This document shows, one piece after another, positions 1-6,371 of a DNA stretch of 8,697 nt; position 1 is the first letter of the stretch, and every line of letters starts with the position of its first letter. A program made the position numbers and the translations under genes. The stretch is from Saprospiraceae bacterium (GTDB taxonomy: Bacteria > Bacteroidota > Bacteroidia > Chitinophagales > Saprospiraceae). A model generated the notes under the pieces. It searched no databases. It saw only the letters and a list, made by a program, of their open reading frames with translations, and was not told where the DNA came from. Where the stretch lies: contig JABWAJ010000216.1 in NCBI GenBank assembly GCA_013361075.1, forward strand, positions 1 to 8,697, written 5' to 3'.

Positions 1-87
1 TGACGTGCTACCGGCATTGCGTCCCGATGGGACGAGCGGTTTTGGCGTGCTGACGTGCTACCGGCATTGCGTCCCGATGGGACGAGC
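1..87. repeat. Two exact 37-bp repeats, 50-bp period
   Basis: Bases 1-37 and 51-87 are identical, separated by a 13-bp spacer (38-50), so the period is 50 bp. Each copy contains a short palindrome, CGTCCC-GAT-GGGACG (20-34 and 70-84), able to form a 6-bp stem with a 3-nt loop. The end of the spacer (GGCGTGC) resembles the start of the repeat (GACGTGC), so the real unit may be the full 50 bp. The first copy starts at the window edge, so the array may continue upstream. It lies 8 bp beyond the stop codon of the minus-strand glycosylase gene. It resembles an intergenic REP-like palindromic element; the function is unknown. Confidence 0.85.
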
Positions 88-95
88 TCTAATGT

Positions 96-785
96 TTAGT
101 AAACGGAACCCAACACCTCCAAATACCTTCCCACATACTCCTCCACCAATTTCCGCCGGTACTGCATCACAAAGCGCGGGTGCGGCACAGGAATCACCTC
201 TTTAAAATACCCTTCCTCGTCGTTTAATTTTTTCAAAAAAGCAAAATTTTGGCCTTCGCCGAGGCAGATACAGCGGGTGTTGCCGGCGCGGCAATTGCGC
301 AGCAAGCCTTCGAGGTGTTGTTGGATGAAGGGCAGCACGGCAGCCTGGAGTGGCTTCTCGTCGTAGTAGTTGTAGTTTTTGCCGCCTTTCACAAAGCCTA
401 AGGGACAGATGGAATTGATGTAATACCGTTGGTAAAAAACTGCCGGCCCGCCGTAGGCATCAATGACGCGGTGGACAAACTGCGCAGACAACTCCGCCCG
501 TTTTTCAAAGCTGTTGGTAATGCCGTAAACCTGTTCCAGCAAAACAGGATCGGTAAATGCGATATTGGTGATGCCGCCGCCAAAACGCCCCGGGTTGATG
601 CCGAGGATGAGGGTACGCGGTGCTTCATCGGCGTAAAAACGATCTAAAAAAGCCTGAAAAACCACCCGCGTTTCCGGGTAAGTGCGCAGGGGATTGAGCC
701 ATTCCACCCCGTCGGGAAGTTGGGGCAAAGGCGTGGCGTCCAAAGTTTCAAAATGATGCAGCAGGTTGGCTCCGGTGGTGGGCAT
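96..785 (-). CDS. SMUG2/DUF4918-like uracil-DNA glycosylase family protein
   Basis: This 229-residue protein has the hallmarks of the uracil-DNA glycosylase superfamily, SMUG-like branch (DUF4918). An N-terminal active-site loop GINPGRFGGG lies at residues 62-71, NSICPLGF at 124-131 resembles the SMUG-type substrate pocket, and the C-terminal loop VPHPRFVMQYRR at 200-211 carries the conserved His-Pro expected to contact the DNA. Family members remove deaminated bases such as uracil from DNA to start base-excision repair in the cytoplasm. The start is placed at the ATG on 783-785 (MPTTGANLL). The frame stays open upstream to 875, but that part is only the translated heptamer array and would begin with TTG. 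No strong Shine-Dalgarno is visible. The upstream array may contribute to its promoter. The family assignment is fairly secure; the exact base specificity is not readable. Confidence 0.85.
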   Translation of the reverse strand: MPTTGANLLHHFETLDATPLPQLPDGVEWLNPLRTYPETRVVFQAFLDRFYADEAPRTLILGINPGRFGGGITNIAFTDPVLLEQVYGITNSFEKRAELSAQFVHRVIDAYGGPAVFYQRYYINSICPLGFVKGGKNYNYYDEKPLQAAVLPFIQQHLEGLLRNCRAGNTRCICLGEGQNFAFLKKLNDEEGYFKEVIPVPHPRFVMQYRRKLVEEYVGRYLEVLGSVY

Positions 786-804
786 GGTGGTGCGTTTTGC
801 TGCG

Positions 805-835
805 CAAAGTAGGTTTTTTGAGGCAAAAGGCAAAA
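805..835 (-). promoter_or_regulatory. Possible promoter of the glycosylase gene, -33 box inside the heptamer array
   Basis: Reading the minus strand, TACTTTG (811-805) resembles the Bacteroidota -7 box TAnnTTTG with one base missing, about 20 bp before the ATG. Each TTTTGCC unit of the array supplies a TTTG that could act as a -33 box: the unit at 829-835 gives a 19-bp spacer and the nearest unit (822-828) a 12-bp spacer. This is a motif match only. Confidence 0.3.
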
Positions 836-877
836 GGCAAAAGGCAAAAGGCAAAAGGCAAAAGGCAAAAGGCAAAA
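822..877. repeat. Heptanucleotide tandem repeat (GGCAAAA)x8
   Basis: Eight uninterrupted, identical copies of GGCAAAA run from 822 to 877 (TTTTGCC on the minus strand). The array sits 37-92 bp upstream of the glycosylase ATG, in the gap between two minus-strand genes. A 7-bp unit shifts the reading frame with every copy gained or lost, so it is unlikely to be coding, although all frames happen to translate to low-complexity peptide. Arrays of identical short units of this kind are prone to slippage. Confidence 0.95.
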
Positions 878-933
878 GAGCTTGTAAAGTTAATTTGATT
901 GAGTATGAAAATATCGAATTTTACGGAATAAAA

Positions 934-945
934 TTGCCTTTTGCC
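934..945. repeat. Inverted partial copy of the heptamer array
   Basis: TTGCCTTTTGCC at 934-945 is the exact reverse complement of GGCAAAAGGCAA, which occurs in seven registers within the array at 822-877. A transcript running through the gap could form a 12-bp stem with any of these registers. The copy is followed by a pyrimidine-rich run to about 963. Confidence 0.8.
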
Positions 946-981
946 TCTTGTCCTTTCCCCCCATGTCGGGCTGCATAGGAA

Positions 982-1650
982 TTATTCCATACTCTGCACT
1001 TTACCCGACCCGGCAATACTGGTGCTTACTTTCGGGCGGCCTTTGTAAAAAACATCCCCGCTTCCTGCGACAGAGGCGTTCAGCGATTCGCTAACCTCGA
1101 CATAACAATCGCCGGAACCGCCAATGCTCACATTGCAGGTTTCGGTTTTCAGATTGCCTGCTTTAACAGAACCACTGCCACCAATACTCACTTTTACACT
1201 TTTTGCGTTCCCGGCCAGTTCAATCATGCCGCTACCGCCAATACTGAGGTTTAGGTTGTCTATGTTGTTGAAGCTGTTCTGGCCAAGGATTTTTCCGCTA
1301 CCGCCAATACTCAACGCCTTTACATTTGGAAGCGTGACGTAGATTTTGACGCCGTCGTGGCCTTTGACATTTTTGTGGTAATTGATGTTCCACGAGCCGT
1401 TTTTGACCTCCTGTTTGATGTTGTCAATGATGTTTTGCTGGGCTTCGATTTCTATTTTTTGGGTACTGCCCTGGGTGAGGTATACAGTGCCCCCAATACC
1501 CAGTCCAAGGCCTTCAATTGCCGAAAGGCTGATTTCTTTTTTAACTACCGGGCCTTCCCCTTTGATGCCATTGCCCCACTGGCTATAAGCAGAAGGCAGT
1601 AAAAATGCGCTACACAGCAGAAGTGCAAAGAATGCTTTTGTCAGTTTCAT
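982..1650 (-). CDS. Secreted GIN-domain (DUF2807) beta-helix protein
   Basis: This 222-residue exported protein belongs to the GIN domain family (DUF2807, 'putative auto-transporter adhesin head'), common in Bacteroidota and of unknown molecular function. Residues 1-23 form a signal peptide (MKLTKAFF, hydrophobic core, probable cleavage after AYS). The mature part carries a run of near-repeats: SIGGSG at 114, 136, 155 and 175, then SVAGSG at 193 and SIAGSG at 211, spaced 18-22 residues, as expected for rungs of a right-handed beta-helix. The first rung-like motif is GLGIGG around residue 49. The ATG at 1648-1650 is chosen because it begins a proper signal peptide; the frame is open to 1782 upstream but that extension is not export-like. 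No C-terminal T9SS domain or membrane anchor is visible, so a periplasmic location is likely. It probably has its own promoter in the divergent gap. Confidence 0.88.
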   Translation of the reverse strand: MKLTKAFFALLLCSAFLLPSAYSQWGNGIKGEGPVVKKEISLSAIEGLGLGIGGTVYLTQGSTQKIEIEAQQNIIDNIKQEVKNGSWNINYHKNVKGHDGVKIYVTLPNVKALSIGGSGKILGQNSFNNIDNLNLSIGGSGMIELAGNAKSVKVSIGGSGSVKAGNLKTETCNVSIGGSGDCYVEVSESLNASVAGSGDVFYKGRPKVSTSIAGSGKVQSME

Positions 1651-1747
1651 ACTTGATAAAATTTTACAGTGAAAAGGATTTGTTTTTATGGACACGCCAA
1701 TTTTTGCGAAGTTGCGCCGCTTTGATAATTGAAAGACCAGCAAGCCC

Positions 1748-1774
1748 TTTGCAAAGACGAATTGTGTACTTTTA
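1748..1774 (+). promoter_or_regulatory. Possible Bacteroidota-type promoter for the acyltransferase gene
   Basis: TTTG (1748-1751) followed by TACTTTTA (1767-1774) resembles the -33 TTTG and -7 TAnnTTTG boxes (7 of 8 bases at -7). The 15-bp spacer is shorter than the usual 19-21, which lowers confidence. It lies in the 144-bp divergent gap (1651-1794), about 20 bp before the ATG. Confidence 0.3.
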
Positions 1775-1794
1775 CAAGACAAAACGATGCCAAT

Positions 1795-3090
1795 ATGGAT
1801 ACCTCCAACCGTTTGCTTGCTTTAGATGTTTTTCGCGGCATGACTATTGCCGGAATGATCCTCGTCAACAATCCCGGTTCCTGGAGTACAATTTACGGAC
1901 CATTGAAACACGCTGACTGGCACGGCTGCACGCCAACCGACTGGGTGTTTCCGTTTTTCCTGTTCATGGTGGGCATGGCCATTCCCATTGCGCTTGGTCG
2001 CAGAAAAGCAGCAGGGGAGGGGCTTCCCGACCTTCGCCGCAAAATCATCATCCGTACCCTCATCATTTTTGGCCTGGGGTTGCTGATGGCGGCGTTTCCC
2101 CGGTTTGGCTTCAAAGAAGGGCACGACAACCTCTGGATTCCGCACCTGATCCTGTTGGGCATCGGCTTGCTGGCCATCTTCTGGCGAGGGGTTTCCACTG
2201 TTGCCAAAGAACGGAAAATTGCAGGGTGGATCGCCCTGGCCGTAGCGTTAGCCATGCTCGCCATCGGCATCTGGGCTTACAACCTCACGGCCCTTCGCAT
2301 CCCTGGGGTCTTGCAGCGCATTGCTTTGGTTTATTGCGCCTGTGCATTCCTCTTTTTAGCTACAGATATGCGCCGTCAAATCTGGATCGGTGCCGGATTG
2401 CTGTTGTTATACTGGGGGTTGATGACCCTCGTCCCCATCCCCGGAGGGGTAGCACCCAACCTCGAAGCCGAAACCAATCTTGGGGCGTGGATTGATCGGA
2501 CATTACTGGGCGGTCACCTTTGGTCGCAGGCCATTACCTGGGACCCGGAAGGCCTGCTCAGTACCCTGCCCGCTGTTGTGACCGGTATGATCGGCATGCA
2601 GGCCGGAAACTGGATCAAAACTTTGCGCAGTCCTTACGAACACCTTACCGGGATCTTCGGAGTTGGCGTACTTCTGGTTGCGCTTGGGCTGACGTGGGAC
2701 CTGGCTTTTCCCATCAACAAAAAAATCTGGACCAGTTCCTACACACTCTATACCGGCGGGGTAGCTTTGTTGTTCCTGGGCATGATTTACTGGATTGTGG
2801 ACGTGCTGCAATACCGCCGCTGGACCCGTTTTTTTGTCGTGTATGGGATGAATGCACTGTTTGTATTTGTCTTGTCGGGCCTTGTGGCCAAATTGCTGGG
2901 CGCCATCAAAGTGACGGATACAACCAATGCAAATCCCGGTTTATCTTTGCAGGGCTGGCTGTATGAAAATTGTTTTAAATCCGTTTTTTCAGATTACAAT
3001 GCTTCGTTAGCTTACGCGCTTGCTAATGTAGCTTTTTTCTGGTGCATTGCATGGGTGTTGTACAAGCGCAGAATTTTTATCAAAGTTTGA
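1795..3090 (+). CDS. HGSNAT/NagX-like membrane acyltransferase (COG4299-type)
   Basis: This 431-residue polytopic inner-membrane protein is related to heparan-alpha-glucosaminide N-acetyltransferase and bacterial NagX-type proteins (DUF5009/DUF1624 families). The N-terminal signature RLLALDVFRGMTIAGMILVN (residues 6-25) is followed by KHADWHGCTPTDWVFPFFLF (38-57). H39 aligns with the region holding the active-site histidine of human HGSNAT, which takes acetyl from acetyl-CoA across the membrane to glucosamine. About ten or eleven hydrophobic helices follow, including roughly 50-66, 83-100, 112-128, 141-160, 320-340, 345-365 and 405-425. The ATG at 1795 begins the conserved signature; the in-frame upstream ATG at 1729 would add 22 unconserved residues and overlap the likely promoter. 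The stop is 12 bp before the peptidase gene, suggesting an operon. The family is clear; the bacterial substrate (probably a cell-wall amino sugar) is inferred. Confidence 0.85.
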   Translation: MDTSNRLLALDVFRGMTIAGMILVNNPGSWSTIYGPLKHADWHGCTPTDWVFPFFLFMVGMAIPIALGRRKAAGEGLPDLRRKIIIRTLIIFGLGLLMAAFPRFGFKEGHDNLWIPHLILLGIGLLAIFWRGVSTVAKERKIAGWIALAVALAMLAIGIWAYNLTALRIPGVLQRIALVYCACAFLFLATDMRRQIWIGAGLLLLYWGLMTLVPIPGGVAPNLEAETNLGAWIDRTLLGGHLWSQAITWDPEGLLSTLPAVVTGMIGMQAGNWIKTLRSPYEHLTGIFGVGVLLVALGLTWDLAFPINKKIWTSSYTLYTGGVALLFLGMIYWIVDVLQYRRWTRFFVVYGMNALFVFVLSGLVAKLLGAIKVTDTTNANPGLSLQGWLYENCFKSVFSDYNASLAYALANVAFFWCIAWVLYKRRIFIKV

Positions 3091-3102
3091 CCCGATATTC
3101 AC

Positions 3103-3966
3103 ATGAGATTTCTACCTTTTAACCACTTATTTTTCCAGGTTTTCAAAACAGGAAAATTGTATTTAGGCATGGCCATTGTGGCAGCACTTGGATGTCAGAT
3201 GCAGGGTAATGCCGGAACTGAAAACAAGCCCACGGGGGCAACACCAGTGCCCGAACCTGTGGAAGTCGCCAACCCTCCGGCAGTAGCTCCGGAAGAGGAA
3301 TTTACAACAGACTACCTTATGGGTAAATTTGACCCGGCCCAGCATCCGGCGTTTACCCTTTTGGCACAAAAACACGCCAGCCGCAGTGACATGTACCTGC
3401 GAAAAGATGCTTACGACGCTTTTATCCGGATGCACGACGCTGCAAAACAGGATGGTATCCGGCTGCTCATCATCTCTGCAACGCGCAATTTTGACCGGCA
3501 AAAGCAAATCTGGGAAGCCAAATGGACCGGCGCACAGCCTGTGGGTGGTCAAAACATTGCCAAAACCATAGAAGATCCGGTAAAACGTGCCCTTAAAATC
3601 CTGGAATACAGCTCCATGCCGGGGTCGTCGCGCCACCACTGGGGCACCGATATAGACTTAAATGACCTGAACGACGCACATTTCCAAACCCCGGAAGGTC
3701 GGAAAGTTTTTGAATGGTTGCGTACCCACGCCGGCGAATATGGTTATTGCCAGCCTTACAGTCCGCAGGGAAAAGCGCGCCCGAACGGCTACCACGAAGA
3801 AAAATGGCACTGGTCCTACATGCCCGTTTCCAAAATACTGACCGAAAAAGCCCGGAAAATGCTGAAAGATGACATGATCCAGGGCTTTAAAGGCGCCGAA
3901 ACGGCCAAAAGCATCGGTGTGGTAAAAAAATATGTACTGGGGATAAACCGGGAGTGTGTAGATTGA
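3103..3966 (+). CDS. VanY/M15B-type D,D-carboxypeptidase-like lipoprotein
   Basis: This 287-residue protein is a predicted zinc peptidase of the M15B (VanY/DacB-like) group, which trims D-Ala from peptidoglycan stem peptides or related D,L/D,D bonds. The signature SxHxxGxxxD is present as S176-H178-G181-D185, and ExWH as E233-W235-H236, giving zinc ligands H178, D185 and H236 and the catalytic base E233. The N terminus has a basic stretch, a hydrophobic core (20-30) and a lipobox-like ALGC with Cys31. This predicts a lipoprotein, although position -3 is Ala rather than the usual Leu. A Pro/Ala/Glu-rich linker (about 41-66) joins the lipid anchor to the catalytic domain. It begins 12 bp after the acyltransferase stop with no promoter between, so the two are probably co-transcribed. 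Immediately after its stop comes a large hairpin that could end or protect the transcript. Confidence 0.88.
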   Translation: MRFLPFNHLFFQVFKTGKLYLGMAIVAALGCQMQGNAGTENKPTGATPVPEPVEVANPPAVAPEEEFTTDYLMGKFDPAQHPAFTLLAQKHASRSDMYLRKDAYDAFIRMHDAAKQDGIRLLIISATRNFDRQKQIWEAKWTGAQPVGGQNIAKTIEDPVKRALKILEYSSMPGSSRHHWGTDIDLNDLNDAHFQTPEGRKVFEWLRTHAGEYGYCQPYSPQGKARPNGYHEEKWHWSYMPVSKILTEKARKMLKDDMIQGFKGAETAKSIGVVKKYVLGINRECVD

Positions 3967-3969
3967 AAC

Positions 3970-4051
3970 GGTGGACGGTAGACGGTAGACGGTGGACGGT
4001 AGACGGCCCGTCCACCGTCCACCGTCTACCGTCCACCGTCCACCGTCCACC
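3970..4051. repeat. Heptamer-built inverted repeat: five GGTRGAC then six GTCYACC units
   Basis: Five 7-bp units (GGTGGAC or GGTAGAC) run from 3970 to 4004, a GGCCC loop occupies 4005-4009, and six units (GTCCACC or GTCTACC) run from 4010 to 4051. Folding pairs 3970-4004 with 4010-4044: a 35-bp stem with only two A-C mismatches (A4001/C4013 and A3980/C4034). The variant unit GGTAGAC at 3984-3990 faces its exact complement GTCTACC at 4024-4030. The stem starts three bases after the peptidase stop codon and lacks a following T-tract, so it is not a classical intrinsic terminator, but it could still act as a transcription barrier or 3'-end protector. Confidence 0.95.
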
Positions 4052-4089
4052 GATACTCACTCATTACCAAACAATAAAGCGAAAAAATC

Positions 4090-5127
4090 ATGAAGCACTT
4101 TGTTACAGGATTGGGATTACTGCTGGCAATTGGCGTATATGCACAACCTTCCATCCTTCTGGTAGATGATTCAAAGGATAATTTTAACAATACCGGTTTT
4201 TTAGCGCTGGCACTCGATTCTGCCGGTTACGAATATACCCTGTTTGACGCAGCCGGGGACGATGTTAGCCCCACTGGCGAAGAGCTTTCGCAATACGACC
4301 TGGTCATCTGGCATACCTCTACCGATGGGGTAGATCTACAACTTTGGGGGGCCGACGATATTGACAACGGCAACCTGCTTAGCTATTTACAGGAAGGTGG
4401 CAACCTCTGGCTCATCGGCAACGATTTTATGTATGACCGTTATGGCGCAGCACCTGATACCTTTCAGTTGGGGGAGTTTCCGTACGATTACCTGGGCATA
4501 GACCGCTACATTGCTCAGGCTTATGGCGATGATGGCGGCCTGGGAGTACCCGGCGTAGAACCGGCACCAGGACAACCCGCAGGCGGACTTGGCGCGCTGA
4601 ACTGGACGTTCTCGACGCTTTGGTGGGCCGACGCCGTATCGCCATTGCAAACGGCAGCTCCGGTGTACCTGATGTCGGGCGACGCTTATCCGCTGGCAGG
4701 AATGCCCGCAGCCGTTTGGTACAACCAGGGAGATTTCCGTGTCATGAGCTTCTTTTTTGACCTGACATTAGTATCCGATTTTCAATTGGCCAAACAAACC
4801 GTTGCTTCTGTCGTAGGGCTTTTTGAAAGCCTGGTCAGCGATACCGAAACGCCCCCGCTACCGGGAATTGCAATGCAGGTGACGCCCAATCCATTCGCGG
4901 AAAGCGTAAAATTGTCCTTGTCACTGGAACGAAATGCTATGACCAGCATTCAGGTGGTTGACCTCTTTGGGCGCAAAATTGCCCAGCCGTTGAACCGGAC
5001 AGAACTCATTGCAGGACAGCATGATTTTCAATGGATTCCTTCGGCAGACCTTCCGAATGGCGTTTACCTTGCCCGTTTTGAAATTGATGGTAAATCAGCT
5101 GCCGAATACCTGGTGCTGTCGAAATAA
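4090..5127 (+). CDS. T9SS-sorted secreted protein with ThuA/GATase-like domain
   Basis: This 345-residue exported protein has a signal peptide (1-18, probable cleavage VYA-QP). The N-terminal domain starts ILLVDDSKDN at about 22 and includes YDLVIWHTS (69-77) and LLSYLQEGGNLWLIGNDFMYD (96-116), a pattern like the Rossmann-type class I glutamine-amidotransferase/ThuA fold. No nucleophilic Cys at the expected elbow is seen, so it is unlikely to be an amidotransferase. The C terminus (about 259-345) is a type A T9SS sorting domain: VTPNPF near 264, VVDLFGRKI near 289, LPNGVYLARF at 321-330 and a final LVLSK. Such domains direct proteins through the outer membrane and are cleaved by the sorting machinery, giving release or surface attachment. 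It follows the large hairpin with a 38-bp AT-rich leader and a weak Shine-Dalgarno. The specific activity is unknown. Confidence 0.85.
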   Translation: MKHFVTGLGLLLAIGVYAQPSILLVDDSKDNFNNTGFLALALDSAGYEYTLFDAAGDDVSPTGEELSQYDLVIWHTSTDGVDLQLWGADDIDNGNLLSYLQEGGNLWLIGNDFMYDRYGAAPDTFQLGEFPYDYLGIDRYIAQAYGDDGGLGVPGVEPAPGQPAGGLGALNWTFSTLWWADAVSPLQTAAPVYLMSGDAYPLAGMPAAVWYNQGDFRVMSFFFDLTLVSDFQLAKQTVASVVGLFESLVSDTETPPLPGIAMQVTPNPFAESVKLSLSLERNAMTSIQVVDLFGRKIAQPLNRTELIAGQHDFQWIPSADLPNGVYLARFEIDGKSAAEYLVLSK

Positions 5128-5133
5128 TATGCT

Positions 5134-5141
5134 TACTTTTG
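5134..5141 (+). promoter_or_regulatory. Perfect -7 box (TAnnTTTG) upstream of phoH
   Basis: TACTTTTG at 5134-5141 fits the Bacteroidota -7 consensus exactly, starting 7 bp after the stop of the secreted-protein gene. No clear TTTG stands 19-21 bp upstream; TGGTG near 5111-5115 is the nearest candidate. The implied start of transcription, around 5146-5149, falls at the base of the stem-loop at 5145-5181. Confidence 0.45.
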
Positions 5142-5144
5142 TTG

Positions 5145-5181
5145 TGTCAAAGGAAGCCGGAATTTCTCGCTTCCTTTGACA
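5145..5181 (+). promoter_or_regulatory. 13-bp perfect stem-loop in the phoH leader
   Basis: TGTCAAAGGAAGC (5145-5157) and GCTTCCTTTGACA (5169-5181) are exact reverse complements around an 11-nt loop. The stem is followed by AGAAAG rather than a T-tract, so it is not a typical intrinsic terminator. It lies between the secreted-protein gene and phoH, directly behind a perfect -7 box. It could be an operator palindrome, a 5'-end mRNA stabiliser, or a T-less terminator of the gene upstream. Confidence 0.8.
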
Positions 5182-5279
5182 GAAAGTTTGAAAACCACAC
5201 CATCCGCTGAACTTTCTTTGGAATCCGGCGGTTTTGAAGGTGATGTTTCACTTTGGCTAACGAAAAAAGAGGATACTGT

Positions 5280-6368
5280 TTGAGCGAAATTATTTTGACC
5301 GTTGACAACGTTGATCTCGTCGCACTGTACGGGGAGAACGACGCTAAATTAAACTTACTGCGAAAAGCATTTCCAGAAGTTACCATCACCTCGAGGGGCG
5401 ATAGCCTGAAACTCGCCGGCGATAAAAAATATACACAGAAAGCCAAGTCCAAATTTGAGATCATGGTGCGCCTGCTCAAGGAGCACGAAGAACTGCCGTT
5501 GAACGTTGTGGAAGACTTGCTGAATGGCAGCAACCCCTTTGAAACAAGGCTGGGCAATGGCAGCGGCAACAAAACCATTGTCTTTGGAGTCGATGGTAAA
5601 GAAATTAAAGCCAAAACCCACAACCAGCGCCGATTGGTAGAAGCTTCCGAAGCCAATGACATTGTTTTTGCCATTGGACCCGCAGGTACCGGCAAAACCT
5701 ATACCGCAGTCGCACTGGCCATCCGGGCACTCAAAAACCGTCTGGTTAAAAAAATTATCCTGACCCGCCCTGCTGTAGAAGCTGGCGAAAACCTGGGTTT
5801 TTTGCCTGGCGATCTGAAAGAAAAAATTGATCCATACCTCCGCCCGCTTTACGATGCCCTGGATGACATGATTCCGGCCGAAAAACTGTCCTATTTCATG
5901 TCTACCCGTGTCATTGAAATTGCACCGCTTGCTTTTATGCGCGGACGGACACTGGACAATGCTTTCATCATTCTGGATGAAGCCCAAAACTGCTCTACCA
6001 TGCAGTTGAAGATGTTCCTGACCAGAATGGGGCCGTCTGCCAAGTGCATCATTACCGGCGACTTGTCGCAGATTGACCTGCCTTACCACCAAAAATCCGG
6101 CTTGCAGCGATCCATCAATCTGCTGAAAAATTTGGAGGGTGTGGGCACAATTTATTTAGATGCAGAAGACGTGGTTCGCCACCGCCTGGTAAAAGAAATC
6201 ATCAAAGCATACGAAAGAGCCGATGAGGCGGCGCGCAAAAAATTTGAAGAGGAAGAAGAGGAAATTCAAAAAAAGCGAAGCCTGAGGAATGGGTCAACGC
6301 TCCCCGAAGAACAATCACTTGCAGGGCTGAATACCGCTGACGAAGCACAGCCGGCAAAAAACTTATAG
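5280..6368 (+). CDS. phoH: PhoH-like P-loop ATPase
   Basis: This is a PhoH family protein (362 residues, the usual size), a cytoplasmic ATPase linked to RNA metabolism and often to YbeY and ribosome maturation. Residues 1-90 form the N-terminal KH-like part. Walker A is GPAGTGKT at 133-140, followed by LTRPAVEAGENLGFLPGD (161-178). Walker B is FIILDEAQN with D233-E234, and a sensor-like ITGDLSQIDLP lies at 258-268. The C-terminal tail (about 315-362) is charged (a run of six Glu) and probably disordered. No ATG exists in frame before residue 62, so a TTG start is required. The TTG at 5280 is preferred over that at 5253 because AGAGGA stands about 7-8 bp before it and the product then begins MSEIILTVDNVDLV. 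The next gene starts 3 bp after its stop, so they are probably translated together. The neighbouring ybeY gene seen in many genomes is absent here. Confidence 0.92.
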   Translation: MSEIILTVDNVDLVALYGENDAKLNLLRKAFPEVTITSRGDSLKLAGDKKYTQKAKSKFEIMVRLLKEHEELPLNVVEDLLNGSNPFETRLGNGSGNKTIVFGVDGKEIKAKTHNQRRLVEASEANDIVFAIGPAGTGKTYTAVALAIRALKNRLVKKIILTRPAVEAGENLGFLPGDLKEKIDPYLRPLYDALDDMIPAEKLSYFMSTRVIEIAPLAFMRGRTLDNAFIILDEAQNCSTMQLKMFLTRMGPSAKCIITGDLSQIDLPYHQKSGLQRSINLLKNLEGVGTIYLDAEDVVRHRLVKEIIKAYERADEAARKKFEEEEEEIQKKRSLRNGSTLPEEQSLAGLNTADEAQPAKNL

Positions 6369-6371
6369 CCT

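Noticed and set aside
1..87. CRISPR array
   Set aside because: The 37-bp repeats are separated by only 13 bp, too short for a spacer, and only two copies are visible with no cas gene.
786..875. N-terminal extension of the glycosylase gene
   Set aside because: The open frame is the translated GGCAAAA array plus flank, starts with TTG and gives low-complexity peptide; the ATG at 785 begins the conserved protein.
1651..1782. N-terminal extension of the GIN protein
   Set aside because: It would hide the signal peptide that begins at the ATG on 1648-1650.
3970..4051. Classical rho-independent terminator
   Set aside because: The stem is far longer than usual and no T-tract follows on either strand; it is better described as a repeat-derived hairpin.
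3954..4169. Protein-coding frames across the heptamer hairpin (both strands)
   Set aside because: The predicted peptides are translations of the repeat (for example WTVDGRRWTVDG) and have no independent support.
5355..6092. Long minus-strand frame inside phoH
   Set aside because: 245 codons but antisense to clear Walker A and B motifs; composition is that of a shadow frame.
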